From NCBI RefSeq assembly GCF_004358665.1, contig NZ_SMZR01000003.1, positions 62,001-126,000 on the forward strand: a DNA stretch of 64,000 nucleotides. Reading direction: 5' to 3'. The stretch's first letter is position 1. Each line of letters starts with the position of its first letter. The DNA is from Jeotgalibacillus sp. S-D1 (GTDB lineage Bacteria > Bacillota > Bacilli > Bacillales > Jeotgalibacillaceae). The position numbers and the translations under genes are program-made. Below, one piece after another: positions 27,589-36,582 of the stretch. A model generated the notes under the pieces. The model worked only from the letters and a program-made list of their open reading frames with translations, did not search any database and was not told where the DNA came from.

Positions 27589-27990
27589 TTATCCCCACAG
27601 ACCGTGAATAATACCTAATAACGAAAAGGCAATAAGATGATCGCCTGCTGCAATTCCCAGTGCCTTTTTTGACAGCAGACCAAACAAGCAATTCTTTGCA
27701 TAAACAAGGGAAATGACAGCCCCTATAGATAAACCCGCAGCCAGACCTTCTGCCGCACCCTGGATATTGGTTGTCTGGATAACTACAGCCATAAAAAAAG
27801 AGCTTATAAAAGCAACACATACTGCCAGGATGTATTTAGCAGGTCCTTCTGACTGCTGTTCGCTTATCTCCTTATTTTTTGGGTTCTTTTTAGATAGTAA
27901 AGCAGAATAATAAATACCGCCGAAGGCCATATAAGCCAAGCCTCCAATGATAATAGCTGCAACGGGCAGCACACCAAAATCAACAGTCAT
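27589..27990 (-). CDS. DUF1761-family membrane protein
   Basis: A 133-residue protein with four membrane helices: about 9-28 (VAAIIIGGLAYMAFGGIYY), 52-72, 80-98 and 112-130. The AFGGIYYSALLSK motif and the SIGAVISLVYAKN and HLIAFSLLGIIHGLWG segments fit the DUF1761 family of unknown function. It starts 12 bases after the AraC-type regulator gene with its GAAGGAG inside that gap, so the two are one operon. Its stop codon abuts a MITE-like repeat. Confidence 0.78.
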   Translation of the reverse strand: MTVDFGVLPVAAIIIGGLAYMAFGGIYYSALLSKKNPKNKEISEQQSEGPAKYILAVCVAFISSFFMAVVIQTTNIQGAAEGLAAGLSIGAVISLVYAKNCLFGLLSKKALGIAAGDHLIAFSLLGIIHGLWG

Positions 27991-28002
27991 ACGAATTCTC
28001 CT

Positions 28003-28947
28003 TCATTTAGGCTCAATGGCTAACGCAATCGCTTTAATAGAACAGATTAACTCCATTGAGCCATTCATTTTTTCAATACGAATGATCTCTACTGGATTGC
28101 CAAGATACCGGTAGCCGCTTCTGGGCAGCCAATAGCTGTACAGCTCTGAGTAACATTCGATTAATTTGCCTCTTTCATTAAAAGAGACAGGCTGTTCAAA
28201 TACAAAAATAACGTGCTTCCCCCCTTTGAAATCACTTGTCATTTGATCGAAAGCTTCTGCACTAATTCCATCATGAATTGAAATGCAGCAGTCATACCGG
28301 CATTTTTCAGGAGGTGTAATATAGGGGTTATTTTTCGGAATACCCATCACCAGCGTATTCTCCTCAATCAGATCCCTCGCTTCACACCAGCGGTATAGTT
28401 CCTCTAACCGGTCCTCCACACCCACCGTATATGGTCCTGTACTTTGATTAAAAACAGCTTTTACTTTCGGTAAAAAGATTGTTTTGACCTTTGTTAAATC
28501 AATCCATCTAAACTCATTATAAGGATAGAGCGGCTTTTCTTCTTTTTCCATCTTGCTAACTTGTTTTGATTTCTTGCGATTTATGTATTCACGTGGAAAA
28601 CGGTTTAAATAGGCCCCTTCCCTCCAGGCTTTAGGGCTGTAAGTAAAATGATTTGTAAAAGCGGTTGTAAAATAAGATAGTGAAGAAAATCCACATAACA
28701 TCGCGATGTCAGTAACATTCATTTGTCCTTCGTAAATTAAATAATGAGCTGCTTGTTCCAACCGGAGACGCTTTACATATTGAGCCGGACTTTCTCCAGC
28801 TAGTTCTTTAAACAGCCGCTGAAAATGATACGCGGAGTAGGTTGACACCTGGGCCAGTTCTTCTAATCCAAGCTTTTGGTCAAGGTTATGTTCTATATAT
28901 GTTAATACTCGATTGATTTGTTTTTGCTGCTCCGTTAAATACGGCAT
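28003..28947 (-). CDS. AraC-family regulator with GyrI-like effector domain
   Basis: A 314-residue protein. An N-terminal AraC DNA-binding domain with two helix-turn-helix motifs covers residues 1-110 (LGLEELAQVSTYSAYHFQRL, then ITDIAMLCGFSSLSYFTTAF-like spacing). A GyrI/BmrR-like small-molecule domain covers 150-310. A basic linker (NRKKSKQVSKMEKEEK) joins them. This is the Rob/YdeE type of layout; the domain often binds lipophilic drugs. It precedes the DUF1761 membrane protein in an operon, which may be its target. The start ATG is preceded by AAAGGAG. Confidence 0.85.
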   Translation of the reverse strand: MPYLTEQQKQINRVLTYIEHNLDQKLGLEELAQVSTYSAYHFQRLFKELAGESPAQYVKRLRLEQAAHYLIYEGQMNVTDIAMLCGFSSLSYFTTAFTNHFTYSPKAWREGAYLNRFPREYINRKKSKQVSKMEKEEKPLYPYNEFRWIDLTKVKTIFLPKVKAVFNQSTGPYTVGVEDRLEELYRWCEARDLIEENTLVMGIPKNNPYITPPEKCRYDCCISIHDGISAEAFDQMTSDFKGGKHVIFVFEQPVSFNERGKLIECYSELYSYWLPRSGYRYLGNPVEIIRIEKMNGSMELICSIKAIALAIEPK

Positions 28948-29030
28948 TGGTTATGTCTCCTTTATATGCAAGGTAGTACATATAGTATAGTTAATTTTGC
29001 CGCACAAAAAAGGAACCTATGTAAAGAAAA

Positions 29031-29062
29031 CAAAAAAAAGAGAGAAATAATCTCCCTTTTTT
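29031..29062 (-). terminator. Terminator of tlp
   Basis: On the minus strand AAAAGGGAGA pairs with TCTCTCTTTT around TTATT (one G-U pair), followed by T. It lies just after the tlp stop codon. Confidence 0.6.
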
Positions 29063-29063
29063 G

Positions 29064-29285
29064 TTAACAGGATGATTCTTCATCCTTAATTTCACTGCGC
29101 ATGCTTTCCATACTGTCTTTCCGGCGATTATTTTTCGCTTTAATGGCTTCTTTATCTTTTCCGTCAGCAAACATCATCGTTTCTTCTGCTGCTTCCATGT
29201 TCTCTTTTGTATTTTGCATCATTGATTTAAGCTTTTCTGCATTATCACTTCGGTCATCCGGCTTTGGCGCATTGTGCTGTGTCAT
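29064..29285 (-). CDS. tlp: Small acid-soluble spore protein Tlp
   Basis: A 73-residue, highly charged, helical protein matching the Tlp family. PKPDDRSDNAEKLKSMMQNT near the start and AIKAKNNRRKDSMESMRSEI near the end are the two conserved family segments. Tlp proteins accumulate in the forespore core under SigG. AAGGAGGAG stands before the ATG. No convincing SigG promoter was picked by eye. Its presence is direct evidence for a spore-forming host. Confidence 0.9.
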   Translation of the reverse strand: MTQHNAPKPDDRSDNAEKLKSMMQNTKENMEAAEETMMFADGKDKEAIKAKNNRRKDSMESMRSEIKDEESSC

Positions 29286-29452
29286 TGTTACTCCTCCTTA
29301 AATGTATGATTGGTGCAACTGATAGCATTTCCACATAATTTTTTATTATTCTTAATGGTCTTCGGCTTTTTCCATCACTTCCATAGTTGTATTAATGGGA
29401 GAAAATACGGTATCTTTGTTACACAGATAAACTCAAAAAAGGTGTGTTAAAC

Positions 29453-30157
29453 GTGCGGATAAATAAATTTTTAAGTGAAGCAGGCATCGTTTCAAGACGA
29501 GGTGCTGATAAATGGGTAGCGGAAGGAAGAGTTCAGATTAACGGGCAGCCGGCTGAGCTTGGCAGCCGCATTGAACCGGGCGATGAGGTGCTGGTGGATG
29601 GCAGCCCTGTAGTGCTGCAACAGGAGTATGTGTATCTTGTATTGAATAAACCAATCGGAATTACGAGCACTACCGAGCGTCAGATAGAAGGAAATATTGT
29701 GGATTTTGTTAATCACGAAAAGAGGATCTTCCATGTAGGACGATTGGATAAAGATTCGGAGGGGCTGATCCTCCTGACGAATGACGGGGATATCGTAAAT
29801 GAGATCTTACGGGCGGAAAACAAGCATGAAAAAGAATATATTGTAACTGTGGACCAGCCGGTTTCTGATCATTTTGTTAAGCAAATGTCCCAGGGCGTAA
29901 GGATTCTGGATACCAAAACCCTGCCCTGTAAAGTCGAAAAGCTTTCAAGCCATACGTTCAAGATCACTCTTACCCAAGGCTTGAACCGCCAAATCAGACG
30001 GATGTGCACAGCCCTCGGCTACAGTGTCCGCAGCTTAAAGCGTGTCCGGATCATGAATATTTACCTGGAAGGGCTGAAGACTGGCCAATGGCGTGACTTG
30101 ACGGATGCCGAACGGAATCAGCTGTTTAAGGATTTACATTATACGCCTAAAAGATAG
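29453..30157 (+). CDS. rluF: 23S rRNA pseudouridine synthase RluF-type
   Basis: A 234-residue RsuA/RluB-E-F family enzyme. The N-terminal S4 RNA-binding domain (RINKFLSEAGIVSRRGADKW) leads into the catalytic domain with GRLDKDSEGLILLTND, where the Asp is the nucleophile, and the NRQIRRMCTALGY motif. The IRRMC version is usual for RluF, which modifies U2604 of 23S rRNA in E. coli. GTG at 29453 is used since AAAAAAGGTG is then eight bases upstream. It is monocistronic with a terminator at 30179. Confidence 0.88.
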   Translation: MRINKFLSEAGIVSRRGADKWVAEGRVQINGQPAELGSRIEPGDEVLVDGSPVVLQQEYVYLVLNKPIGITSTTERQIEGNIVDFVNHEKRIFHVGRLDKDSEGLILLTNDGDIVNEILRAENKHEKEYIVTVDQPVSDHFVKQMSQGVRILDTKTLPCKVEKLSSHTFKITLTQGLNRQIRRMCTALGYSVRSLKRVRIMNIYLEGLKTGQWRDLTDAERNQLFKDLHYTPKR

Positions 30158-30178
30158 GAAAACTAAATACCATTAATA

Positions 30179-30220
30179 AAAACATCCCGGTTGCAGGTCA
30201 GCGCATGGGATGTTTTTTTA
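30179..30220 (+). terminator. Rho-independent terminator
   Basis: AAACATCCC and GGGATGTTT pair around an 18-base loop, followed by T. It ends rluF. Confidence 0.75.
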
Positions 30221-30267
30221 CTAACCATCAGTTCCGTCTCCTACCTATACCAAAGTCTAATCATTTG

Positions 30268-30309
30268 TATGTTACATAAATGCATGTTAGGATTTAGTTA
30301 TGTAACATA
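30268..30309. promoter_or_regulatory. 12-base inverted repeat upstream of the recombinase gene
   Basis: TATGTTACATAA and TTATGTAACATA are perfect inverted arms separated by 18 bases, ending 18 bases before the recombinase start. It could be a regulator operator or a recombinase binding site. Each arm itself contains the dyad-like ATGTTACAT. Confidence 0.5.
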
Positions 30310-30327
30310 AAAGAAGGTGAATATGTT

Positions 30328-30867
30328 ATGGAAGTTGTCAATCCGATAAAAAGTATGCGACACATCCAGTTAATGAAAAAAGAATTAAAAAAGCAATCAA
30401 GTCGGGACTTCTGTTTTTTTGTACTGGGAATCAACACAGGATTAAAAATCAATGTACTGTTGCAATTAAATACTAAGCAAATGGTGAATGATAATGGGGA
30501 TATTCTTCCTTTCATTGTGATTGAGGATCAAAAGATCTATATAAATGACAAGGTAAAGGCTGCATTAAATTTCCATCTGCATCACGAAAACCACATACAG
30601 GATGTTTACCTTTTTCAATCACCCAAAAATGCAATGCCCGTCACCCGTCAACATGCTTACCGGGTGATACATGAAACAGCAAGAAAAGTGGGAATTGACT
30701 ATCAAATCGGCACCCATACGTTAAGAAAGACCTTTGGCTACCATGCTTATATCAAAGGAATTGCTATTTCACTAATTCAAGAGCGCTATCATCACGCTAC
30801 ACCTTCTGAAACATTACGTTACATCGGGATAGATGATACGATTCAAAAAATAGATGTGAATCTGTAA
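30328..30867 (+). CDS. Small tyrosine recombinase, catalytic domain only (YoeC-like)
   Basis: A 179-residue protein limited to the catalytic domain of tyrosine recombinases; the N-terminal core-binding domain is missing. The second-half motifs are present: GTHTLRKTFGYH (His-x-x-Arg), then RYHHATPSETLRYIGI with the late His and the nucleophile Tyr. The first catalytic Arg, normally in TGLRISELL, is Lys here (NTGLKINVLLQL). It resembles B. subtilis YoeC and similar short integrases. GAAGGTG precedes the ATG. No element ends or other mobile genes are adjacent, so its target is unclear, and it may be inactive or work differently. Confidence 0.8.
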   Translation: MEVVNPIKSMRHIQLMKKELKKQSSRDFCFFVLGINTGLKINVLLQLNTKQMVNDNGDILPFIVIEDQKIYINDKVKAALNFHLHHENHIQDVYLFQSPKNAMPVTRQHAYRVIHETARKVGIDYQIGTHTLRKTFGYHAYIKGIAISLIQERYHHATPSETLRYIGIDDTIQKIDVNL

Positions 30868-30896
30868 AAAAAACCTGCAGAACAAAGTCTGCAGGC
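30866..30896 (-). terminator. Terminator of the Usp-like gene
   Basis: CCTGCAGA and TCTGCAGG form a perfect stem with a six-base loop, followed on the minus strand by eight T. It is placed between the convergent recombinase and Usp-like genes. Confidence 0.85.
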
Positions 30897-30908
30897 AGCG
30901 TATAACGA

Positions 30909-31589
30909 TTATAGTTCTTCTTCTTTTATTGCCTTGTGAATAGAGGTCGGCTCTGTAATCTTGTCATCTGTTACATGAAGCTGACATGTTTTGTTATCAC
31001 GCACAAATTTAAAAACACCGTTGTTAAAGTCAGTACCTGTTTCTTTATAGAAAATGCCCTCAAACAGCACATCATCATTATAGTCAAAGCTTATATAGTG
31101 ACCGTCTTCCTTTTTCACTAAGTACGCTCTGGTTCCGCTGTCGAATAGGTTTTCGTCGTCTTCTACCGAACGGTCGATGGATACGATATGGAAATCAACA
31201 AAAGTGATTTCGCGTAAAAGCATATTTACGAACGATCCCTTTTTTATTTCCTCCCAGCGGGTTTGCGGGGATTGACCTAAAATTATTTGAGTGATATCAA
31301 GCTCTCTTGCTACTTCAGCAATCACTTTACCTGCAGGCCGTTTTTCATTATCACGAATAATGAAATCTTCCGCACCATGTTCTTCGGCGATTTCTTTCCA
31401 CTGTTCAATATAAGCTGTTTTGTCCGCACTGATATTTTCAATTGAATTTGAATCAACTGTTAGTACGTATAGCGGGCAGTCAAGCATATTCGCTAATTTG
31501 CAGCCGCGGCGGATTAAACGTTCCCCATTTGGACCGAAATAAACACAGACTAAAATACTTTCGTCCATTCGGGCTCTTAATTTTTTCAC
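30909..31589 (-). CDS. Universal-stress-protein/KdpD-like cytoplasmic protein
   Basis: A 226-residue protein. The first 150 residues form a Usp-like alpha/beta domain (SILVCVYFGPNGERLIRRGC, then ELDITQIILGQSPQTRWEEI), similar to the part of KdpD that precedes the histidine kinase; no kinase domain follows. The C-terminal 70 residues (from about EDDENLFDSG) are a separate beta-rich domain not recognised. GTG start with AGAGGTG upstream. It is divergent from the Mrp operon, which suggests but does not prove a link with ion or turgor stress. Confidence 0.7.
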   Translation of the reverse strand: MKKLRARMDESILVCVYFGPNGERLIRRGCKLANMLDCPLYVLTVDSNSIENISADKTAYIEQWKEIAEEHGAEDFIIRDNEKRPAGKVIAEVARELDITQIILGQSPQTRWEEIKKGSFVNMLLREITFVDFHIVSIDRSVEDDENLFDSGTRAYLVKKEDGHYISFDYNDDVLFEGIFYKETGTDFNNGVFKFVRDNKTCQLHVTDDKITEPTSIHKAIKEEEL

Positions 31590-31913
31590 GTCATTTCACC
31601 TCTTCCCTACTTTGTGAGAATTTATCTATATTTGGAATTTAAATTGGCTATTTATTTACGCTCATTTTGTCACGAATATAAGGATATCGGGCATGACACT
31701 AAAATTCAACCCTTATTTCTCTTTTTCTAGAGCTTTATTATATGGCTGTTGATTTTCACCGGTGGACTTTTGCACCAGCAGCTTCAATCCATGCTGATTA
31801 ATAACAACAACAAATTTTAAACAGGCTTCTTATAAAGGTTTTAATCAACAGTATTAGATTCTGGCGTAATAAATATGGAATAAACGAATTATTTTGCTTA
31901 AGGGGGATTGTCC
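31590..31913 (+). other. 324-base divergent region before the Mrp operon
   Basis: Between the Usp-like gene and mrpA. It is AT-rich and must hold both promoters. I see no convincing -35/-10 pair, riboswitch or dyad. AAGGGGG before 31914 is the mrpA ribosome binding site. Confidence 0.4.
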
Positions 31914-34328
31914 ATGACCTTGCTTCATTTACTCATATTATTTCCGATTATAGCCGTTGTATTTATCGTCACGCTCGGACAACTGGCACCTCGGCTTCAT
32001 CTGGGATGGGCGGCACTTGTGGTTCCGGTTGTACTGTTTGCGGCCTTCCTTACGATGGTTCCCACCATCGCTGGAAATGATACCATTTCCGGAACTATTC
32101 CATGGATTACGGAGTTAGACCTGCACTTTGCTGTTTATCTTGACGGGCTGAGTTTAATATTTGCCTTGCTGATCACGGGGGTAGGCAGTTTAGTTGTATT
32201 ATACTCCATCTTTTATTTATCGAAAAAAAGAGAATCTCTTTCTCACTTTTATTCTTTTCTCCTTCTTTTTATGGGAGCTATGCTTGGTGTCGTATTATCA
32301 GATAATTTAATGGTGCTGTATTTATTCTGGGAATTAACGAGTATTTCATCCTTCTTATTAATCGGTTTCTGGTACCGAAGAAAAAAATCGCAGTATGGTG
32401 CACAAAAATCGTTCCTGATTACTGTAGGCGGCGGTATTGCCATGCTTGTCGGATTCATCATGCTGCAAGTGATGAGTGGGACAAACAGCGTGCAGGAAAT
32501 CATCGCCATGAGAAATTCGATTCAAGGACATGAGCTTTTTGTTCCAGCTCTTATTCTTATTTTACTTGGTGCATTCACAAAATCCGCCCAATTTCCTTTT
32601 CACATCTGGCTGCCTGATGCAATGGAAGCTCCTACTCCTGTAAGTGCTTATCTGCATTCGGCAACGATGGTTAAAGCCGGGTTGTTCCTTGTTGCAAGAT
32701 TCACTCCTGTTTTTGGCGGGGAAGCGACATGGTTCTGGCTGGTCAGCGGAGTCGGGATCTTTACGATGTTTTGGGGAGCATTATTTGCAGTAAAACAAAA
32801 AGATTTAAAGGCATTGCTTGCTTATTCAACCATCAGCCAATTAGGGTTGATCATGTCTTTGTTTGGGCTCGGTTCAGCCGCACTGCATGGCGGCGCATCC
32901 ACTGATTCGGTTGTTTATACGACTGCCATATTTGTTGCTCTTTTTCACCTTGTGAACCACTCTACGTTTAAAGGTGCTCTGTTCATGATTGTTGGAATTG
33001 TGGATCACGGTGTGGGAACACGGGATATTCGTAAGCTTGGAGGACTCATGACCTTAATGCCAGTCACGTTTACACTGGCTGTTATCAGCAGTTTTTCCAT
33101 GGCAGGACTTCCTCCGTTTAATGGATTCTTAAGTAAGGAGATGTTCTTTACTGCTACGTTAACGGCAAAAGAAATGAACTTCTTTTCCATGGACACCTGG
33201 GGAATGATGTTCCCTGTCATTGCATTAGCAGGAAGCGTGTTTACGTTCACCTATTCAATGGTTCTTGTATTTAAAACCTTTGCGGGCAGATATAAAAGAG
33301 ACAAACTGGAGAAGAACCCTCATGAGGCACCCATCGGTTTGCTCATCTCCCCTATCATTTTATGTTCACTGGTGATTTTGCTATTTATTTTCCCGAATCA
33401 GCTAAGCAAGTATCTTCTTGCCCCAGCGATGAACGGAATCTTACCCACCTTCCAGGGGATTGAAGGGCTCATTCCTAAAATCTATGCGTGGCACGGATTT
33501 AATACGGAACTGCTTATGACAGCGATTGTTGTCGTACTGGGATTTGTTTTAGTACGAACATTTAAGTACTGGAAAGAAATTTATGATTTATTCCCCCAAC
33601 GAATCAGTATTGATCAGGGGTATCAGAATTTACTGGCCTTTAGTGAGTCCACGTCAAACAGCATTACGAATTTCTATATGACTGGCTTTTTAAGACATTA
33701 TCTTTTCTATATCTATGGGTTCCTTCTGATTGTATTGAGCGGCACGCTTTTCCTTACAGGAAGCATTGTGATCAACACAGCAGATGATGCACAAATAGGG
33801 ATTTACGAGGTTCTTCTAGTATTAATTATGGCAACAGCAGCAGTCAGCATATTATTCACCAAGTCCAGGATGACCGCCACCCTTTTAAATGGTGTGCTCG
33901 GCTATTCCATCGCTATTTTCTTTGTGTTATTCAGAGCGCCTGATCTGGCCTTGACGCAGCTTGTAGTGGAAACGGTGACAACTGTTCTTTTCTTATTATG
34001 CTTTTACCATTTACCTGAATGGTCAAAAGAAGACCGCAACCTGAAAGTTCGAATTCCGAAAATGGTCATTGCGATTGGCATGGGTGTATTAACGGTACTC
34101 ATTTCGCTCTCTGCACAAGGCAACAAGCTATTTGATTCCATTTCAAGTTTTTTTGAGGATTCTTACGAGCTTGCCGGCGGTCGAAATATCGTCAATTCGA
34201 TTTTAGGTGATTTCAGAGCATTTGATACGATGCTGGAAGTGGTTGTGCTCTTTATTGCCGGAGTAGGGGTATATACGTTAATTAAATTGAAATCACCGCA
34301 GGGAGGCGATACGAATGAGAGAAAATGA
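31914..34328 (+). CDS. mrpA: Na+/H+ antiporter subunit A
   Basis: An 804-residue membrane protein, the largest subunit of the Mrp (Sha/Mnh) multisubunit cation/proton antiporter. The N-terminal two thirds are homologous to NuoL of complex I, with YLFWELTSISSFLLIGFWY carrying the conserved membrane Glu and the FPFHIWLPDAMEAPTPVSAYLHSATMVKAG-type proton channel region seen in parts. The C-terminal third has an MrpB-like domain (RAPDLALTQLVVETVTTVLF). ATG at 31914 with AAGGGGG. It is first of seven overlapping genes. Mrp supports pH and sodium tolerance and often sporulation. Confidence 0.96.
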   Translation: MTLLHLLILFPIIAVVFIVTLGQLAPRLHLGWAALVVPVVLFAAFLTMVPTIAGNDTISGTIPWITELDLHFAVYLDGLSLIFALLITGVGSLVVLYSIFYLSKKRESLSHFYSFLLLFMGAMLGVVLSDNLMVLYLFWELTSISSFLLIGFWYRRKKSQYGAQKSFLITVGGGIAMLVGFIMLQVMSGTNSVQEIIAMRNSIQGHELFVPALILILLGAFTKSAQFPFHIWLPDAMEAPTPVSAYLHSATMVKAGLFLVARFTPVFGGEATWFWLVSGVGIFTMFWGALFAVKQKDLKALLAYSTISQLGLIMSLFGLGSAALHGGASTDSVVYTTAIFVALFHLVNHSTFKGALFMIVGIVDHGVGTRDIRKLGGLMTLMPVTFTLAVISSFSMAGLPPFNGFLSKEMFFTATLTAKEMNFFSMDTWGMMFPVIALAGSVFTFTYSMVLVFKTFAGRYKRDKLEKNPHEAPIGLLISPIILCSLVILLFIFPNQLSKYLLAPAMNGILPTFQGIEGLIPKIYAWHGFNTELLMTAIVVVLGFVLVRTFKYWKEIYDLFPQRISIDQGYQNLLAFSESTSNSITNFYMTGFLRHYLFYIYGFLLIVLSGTLFLTGSIVINTADDAQIGIYEVLLVLIMATAAVSILFTKSRMTATLLNGVLGYSIAIFFVLFRAPDLALTQLVVETVTTVLFLLCFYHLPEWSKEDRNLKVRIPKMVIAIGMGVLTVLISLSAQGNKLFDSISSFFEDSYELAGGRNIVNSILGDFRAFDTMLEVVVLFIAGVGVYTLIKLKSPQGGDTNERK

Positions 34329-34737
34329 TGTCATTTTACAAACCGTATCAAAAGTTGCTGTGTTTATCATTTTAACGTTTGGAATGTACTTATTTTTATC
34401 CGGACATCATAATCCCGGCGGCGGATTTATTGGAGGGTTAACATTATCTTCTGCTGTTATCCTCCTATATATTGCATTTGATGTGGAATCCGTTAACAAA
34501 GGCATCCCTGTTGATTTTAAATTGGTCGCAGCTGCAGGGGTTTTGATCTCTGTATTAAGCGGTACGGGTGCCCTCTTGTTTGGCGCAGATTTTCTAAGTC
34601 AGTCATTTGCATATTTTGACCTTCCCCTGCTTGGCAAGACCGAGCTTACGACTGTTGTGCTTTTTGAGGCCGGCGTCGCCTTGGCCGTAGTTGGCGTTGT
34701 GGTCACAATTTTAATTAATATAAGTGAGGATGTGTAA
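34315..34737 (+). CDS. mrpB: Na+/H+ antiporter subunit B
   Basis: A 140-residue subunit with four membrane helices. GHHNPGGGFIGGLTLSSAVI is the strongly conserved MrpB signature. It overlaps the end of mrpA by 14 bases, so translation is probably coupled; AGGGAGG inside mrpA serves as ribosome binding site. It is needed for assembly of the Mrp complex. Length is normal for the family. Confidence 0.95.
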   Translation: MRENDVILQTVSKVAVFIILTFGMYLFLSGHHNPGGGFIGGLTLSSAVILLYIAFDVESVNKGIPVDFKLVAAAGVLISVLSGTGALLFGADFLSQSFAYFDLPLLGKTELTTVVLFEAGVALAVVGVVVTILINISEDV

Positions 34738-34739
34738 GG

Positions 34740-35078
34740 ATGGAGACACTAATAACTCTTTTAGTGGGAGTGCTTGTGTCTGTCGCGACATACCTCCTGC
34801 TTTCAAAAAATTTAATACGTGTCGTTTTGGGAACCGCAATACTGTCCCATGCTGTGCACTTGCTGCTGTTAACGATGGGCGGCTTAAAAACGGGGAGTGT
34901 TCCGATTCTTGAAGACGGTGTTGGAACTTATACAGATGCCCTTCCCCAAGCTCTTATCTTAACGGCCATCGTCATCAGTTTTGCCGTTACAGCGTTTTTC
35001 CTGGTACTTGTCTACCGAACCTACCAAACTGCAGGAACTGATAATCTCAATGAAATGAGAGGATCGTCTGATGAATAA
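34740..35078 (+). CDS. mrpC: Na+/H+ antiporter subunit C
   Basis: A 112-residue NuoK-like subunit with three membrane helices. GVLVSVATYLLLSKNLIRVV and DALPQALILTAIVISFAVTA are the typical NuoK/MrpC motifs. Two bases separate its ATG from the mrpB stop codon, with GTGAGGATG near the junction as ribosome binding site. Standard member of the complex; nothing unusual seen. Confidence 0.95.
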   Translation: METLITLLVGVLVSVATYLLLSKNLIRVVLGTAILSHAVHLLLLTMGGLKTGSVPILEDGVGTYTDALPQALILTAIVISFAVTAFFLVLVYRTYQTAGTDNLNEMRGSSDE

Positions 35079-36552
35079 TATACTTGTTTTTCCAATGGTC
35101 ATTCCTGTCATTACAGGTGTGGCGCTTCTATTTTTCCGTTCCTATCCTGCTGTACAGCGATGGAGCACGATTGCTGCCATGCTTTCGGTATTTGCAATCA
35201 GCCTTTGGATTTTAGAAGATGTCAGAAGCAATGGCATTATGCGTCTGGATTTTGGAGGATGGACGCCTCCATTCGGGATTACCTTTGTAGCAGATTCGTT
35301 TGCTATGCTCCTGGTTGCAGCCGCTTCTTTCGTGTCGCTTATTTGCATGTTGTACGCAGTTTTTGCTGGGGATAAAAGAAGAGAATATTACTTTCAGTAT
35401 ACTTTTATGCTGCTGCTTATTGCAGGTGTAAACGGTGCATTTTTAACGGGTGATTTATTTAATTTGTTTGTGTGTTTTGAGGTTATGCTTCTTGCTTCTT
35501 ATGTGTTAATGACGCTTGGCGGTGAAAAGAAACAGCTTACTGAAGGGATCAAATATGTTCTGATCAATATCTTATCCTCATGGCTTTTCCTGCTGGGCCT
35601 TGCTTATGTATACGGAACACTGGGAACACTGAATTTTGCCCAGCTTTCCCTGAGGATAGCAGAGGCAGGTCAACCTCCAATACTTACTGCGATCAGCATA
35701 TTATTCCTGGCAGTTTTCTCACTTAAAGCCGGCCTTGTTCTTTATTTCTGGCTTCCGGGTTCATACAGCGCTCTTCCAACGGCTGTTTCTGCTTTATTTG
35801 CAGCTCTCTTAACAAAGGTTGGTGTCTATGCACTATTTCGAACCTTTACGCTGCTTTTTTACCATGAGCCTTCTATTACCCACACTATTATTGGATGGAT
35901 GGCCATTACGACCCTGGCAGGCGGCAGTCTCGGGGCCATCGCTTATGTAGACATCCGAAAAATTGCTGCGTATAACGTGGTCATTGCGATTGGATTTATT
36001 TTAGTTGGTCTTGCCTCCAATAATGCTGCCGGAATCCAGGGATCGATTTACTACCTGGTACATGACATCGTGATAAAAGGCCTCCTCTTCTTGATTATTG
36101 GAACGATTATCTACCTGACATCCAATGCGAGACTCGACCGGACCAGCGGGTTAATTACGAATTATCCTATCCTTGGATGGATCTTCTTAATTACAACATT
36201 GTCTTTGGGCGGAGTTCCCCCCTTCAGTGGATTTGCGGGCAAACTAATGATTGGACAGGGTGCCATTTCTTCAGGTGAATATGTGATGGTAGGAGCCGCA
36301 TTCTTATCCAGCCTGTTTGTTTTGTACTCGTTAATCCGAATCTTTTTAAATATGTTCTGGGGCGAAGTGTTGATTCCACGTAAACATCAAATTCCCCTTC
36401 CCTTCCCGCTGCTGGCTCCACTTGTTGTGCTGGCAATCGTTACAATCGGATTAGGACTGGGAATGGACTTCATGGCGCCTTATGTTACAGATGCTGCTAC
36501 TGTATTGATGAATCCTGAGGTCTATATCGAGGGGGCATTGGATAATGAATAA
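35071..36552 (+). CDS. mrpD: Na+/H+ antiporter subunit D
   Basis: A 493-residue NuoM/NuoN-like subunit with about 14 helices. LFVCFEVMLLASYVLMTLGG carries the conserved membrane Glu, and FSLKAGLVLYFWLPGSYSAL contains the essential Lys of the proton path. It overlaps mrpC by eight bases. Together with MrpA it forms the proton-translocating core of the antiporter. Length and motifs are normal. Confidence 0.96.
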   Translation: MNNILVFPMVIPVITGVALLFFRSYPAVQRWSTIAAMLSVFAISLWILEDVRSNGIMRLDFGGWTPPFGITFVADSFAMLLVAAASFVSLICMLYAVFAGDKRREYYFQYTFMLLLIAGVNGAFLTGDLFNLFVCFEVMLLASYVLMTLGGEKKQLTEGIKYVLINILSSWLFLLGLAYVYGTLGTLNFAQLSLRIAEAGQPPILTAISILFLAVFSLKAGLVLYFWLPGSYSALPTAVSALFAALLTKVGVYALFRTFTLLFYHEPSITHTIIGWMAITTLAGGSLGAIAYVDIRKIAAYNVVIAIGFILVGLASNNAAGIQGSIYYLVHDIVIKGLLFLIIGTIIYLTSNARLDRTSGLITNYPILGWIFLITTLSLGGVPPFSGFAGKLMIGQGAISSGEYVMVGAAFLSSLFVLYSLIRIFLNMFWGEVLIPRKHQIPLPFPLLAPLVVLAIVTIGLGLGMDFMAPYVTDAATVLMNPEVYIEGALDNE

Positions 36553-36582
36553 GAATTCTTACCGTGTGGGAGGTGCAAACAA

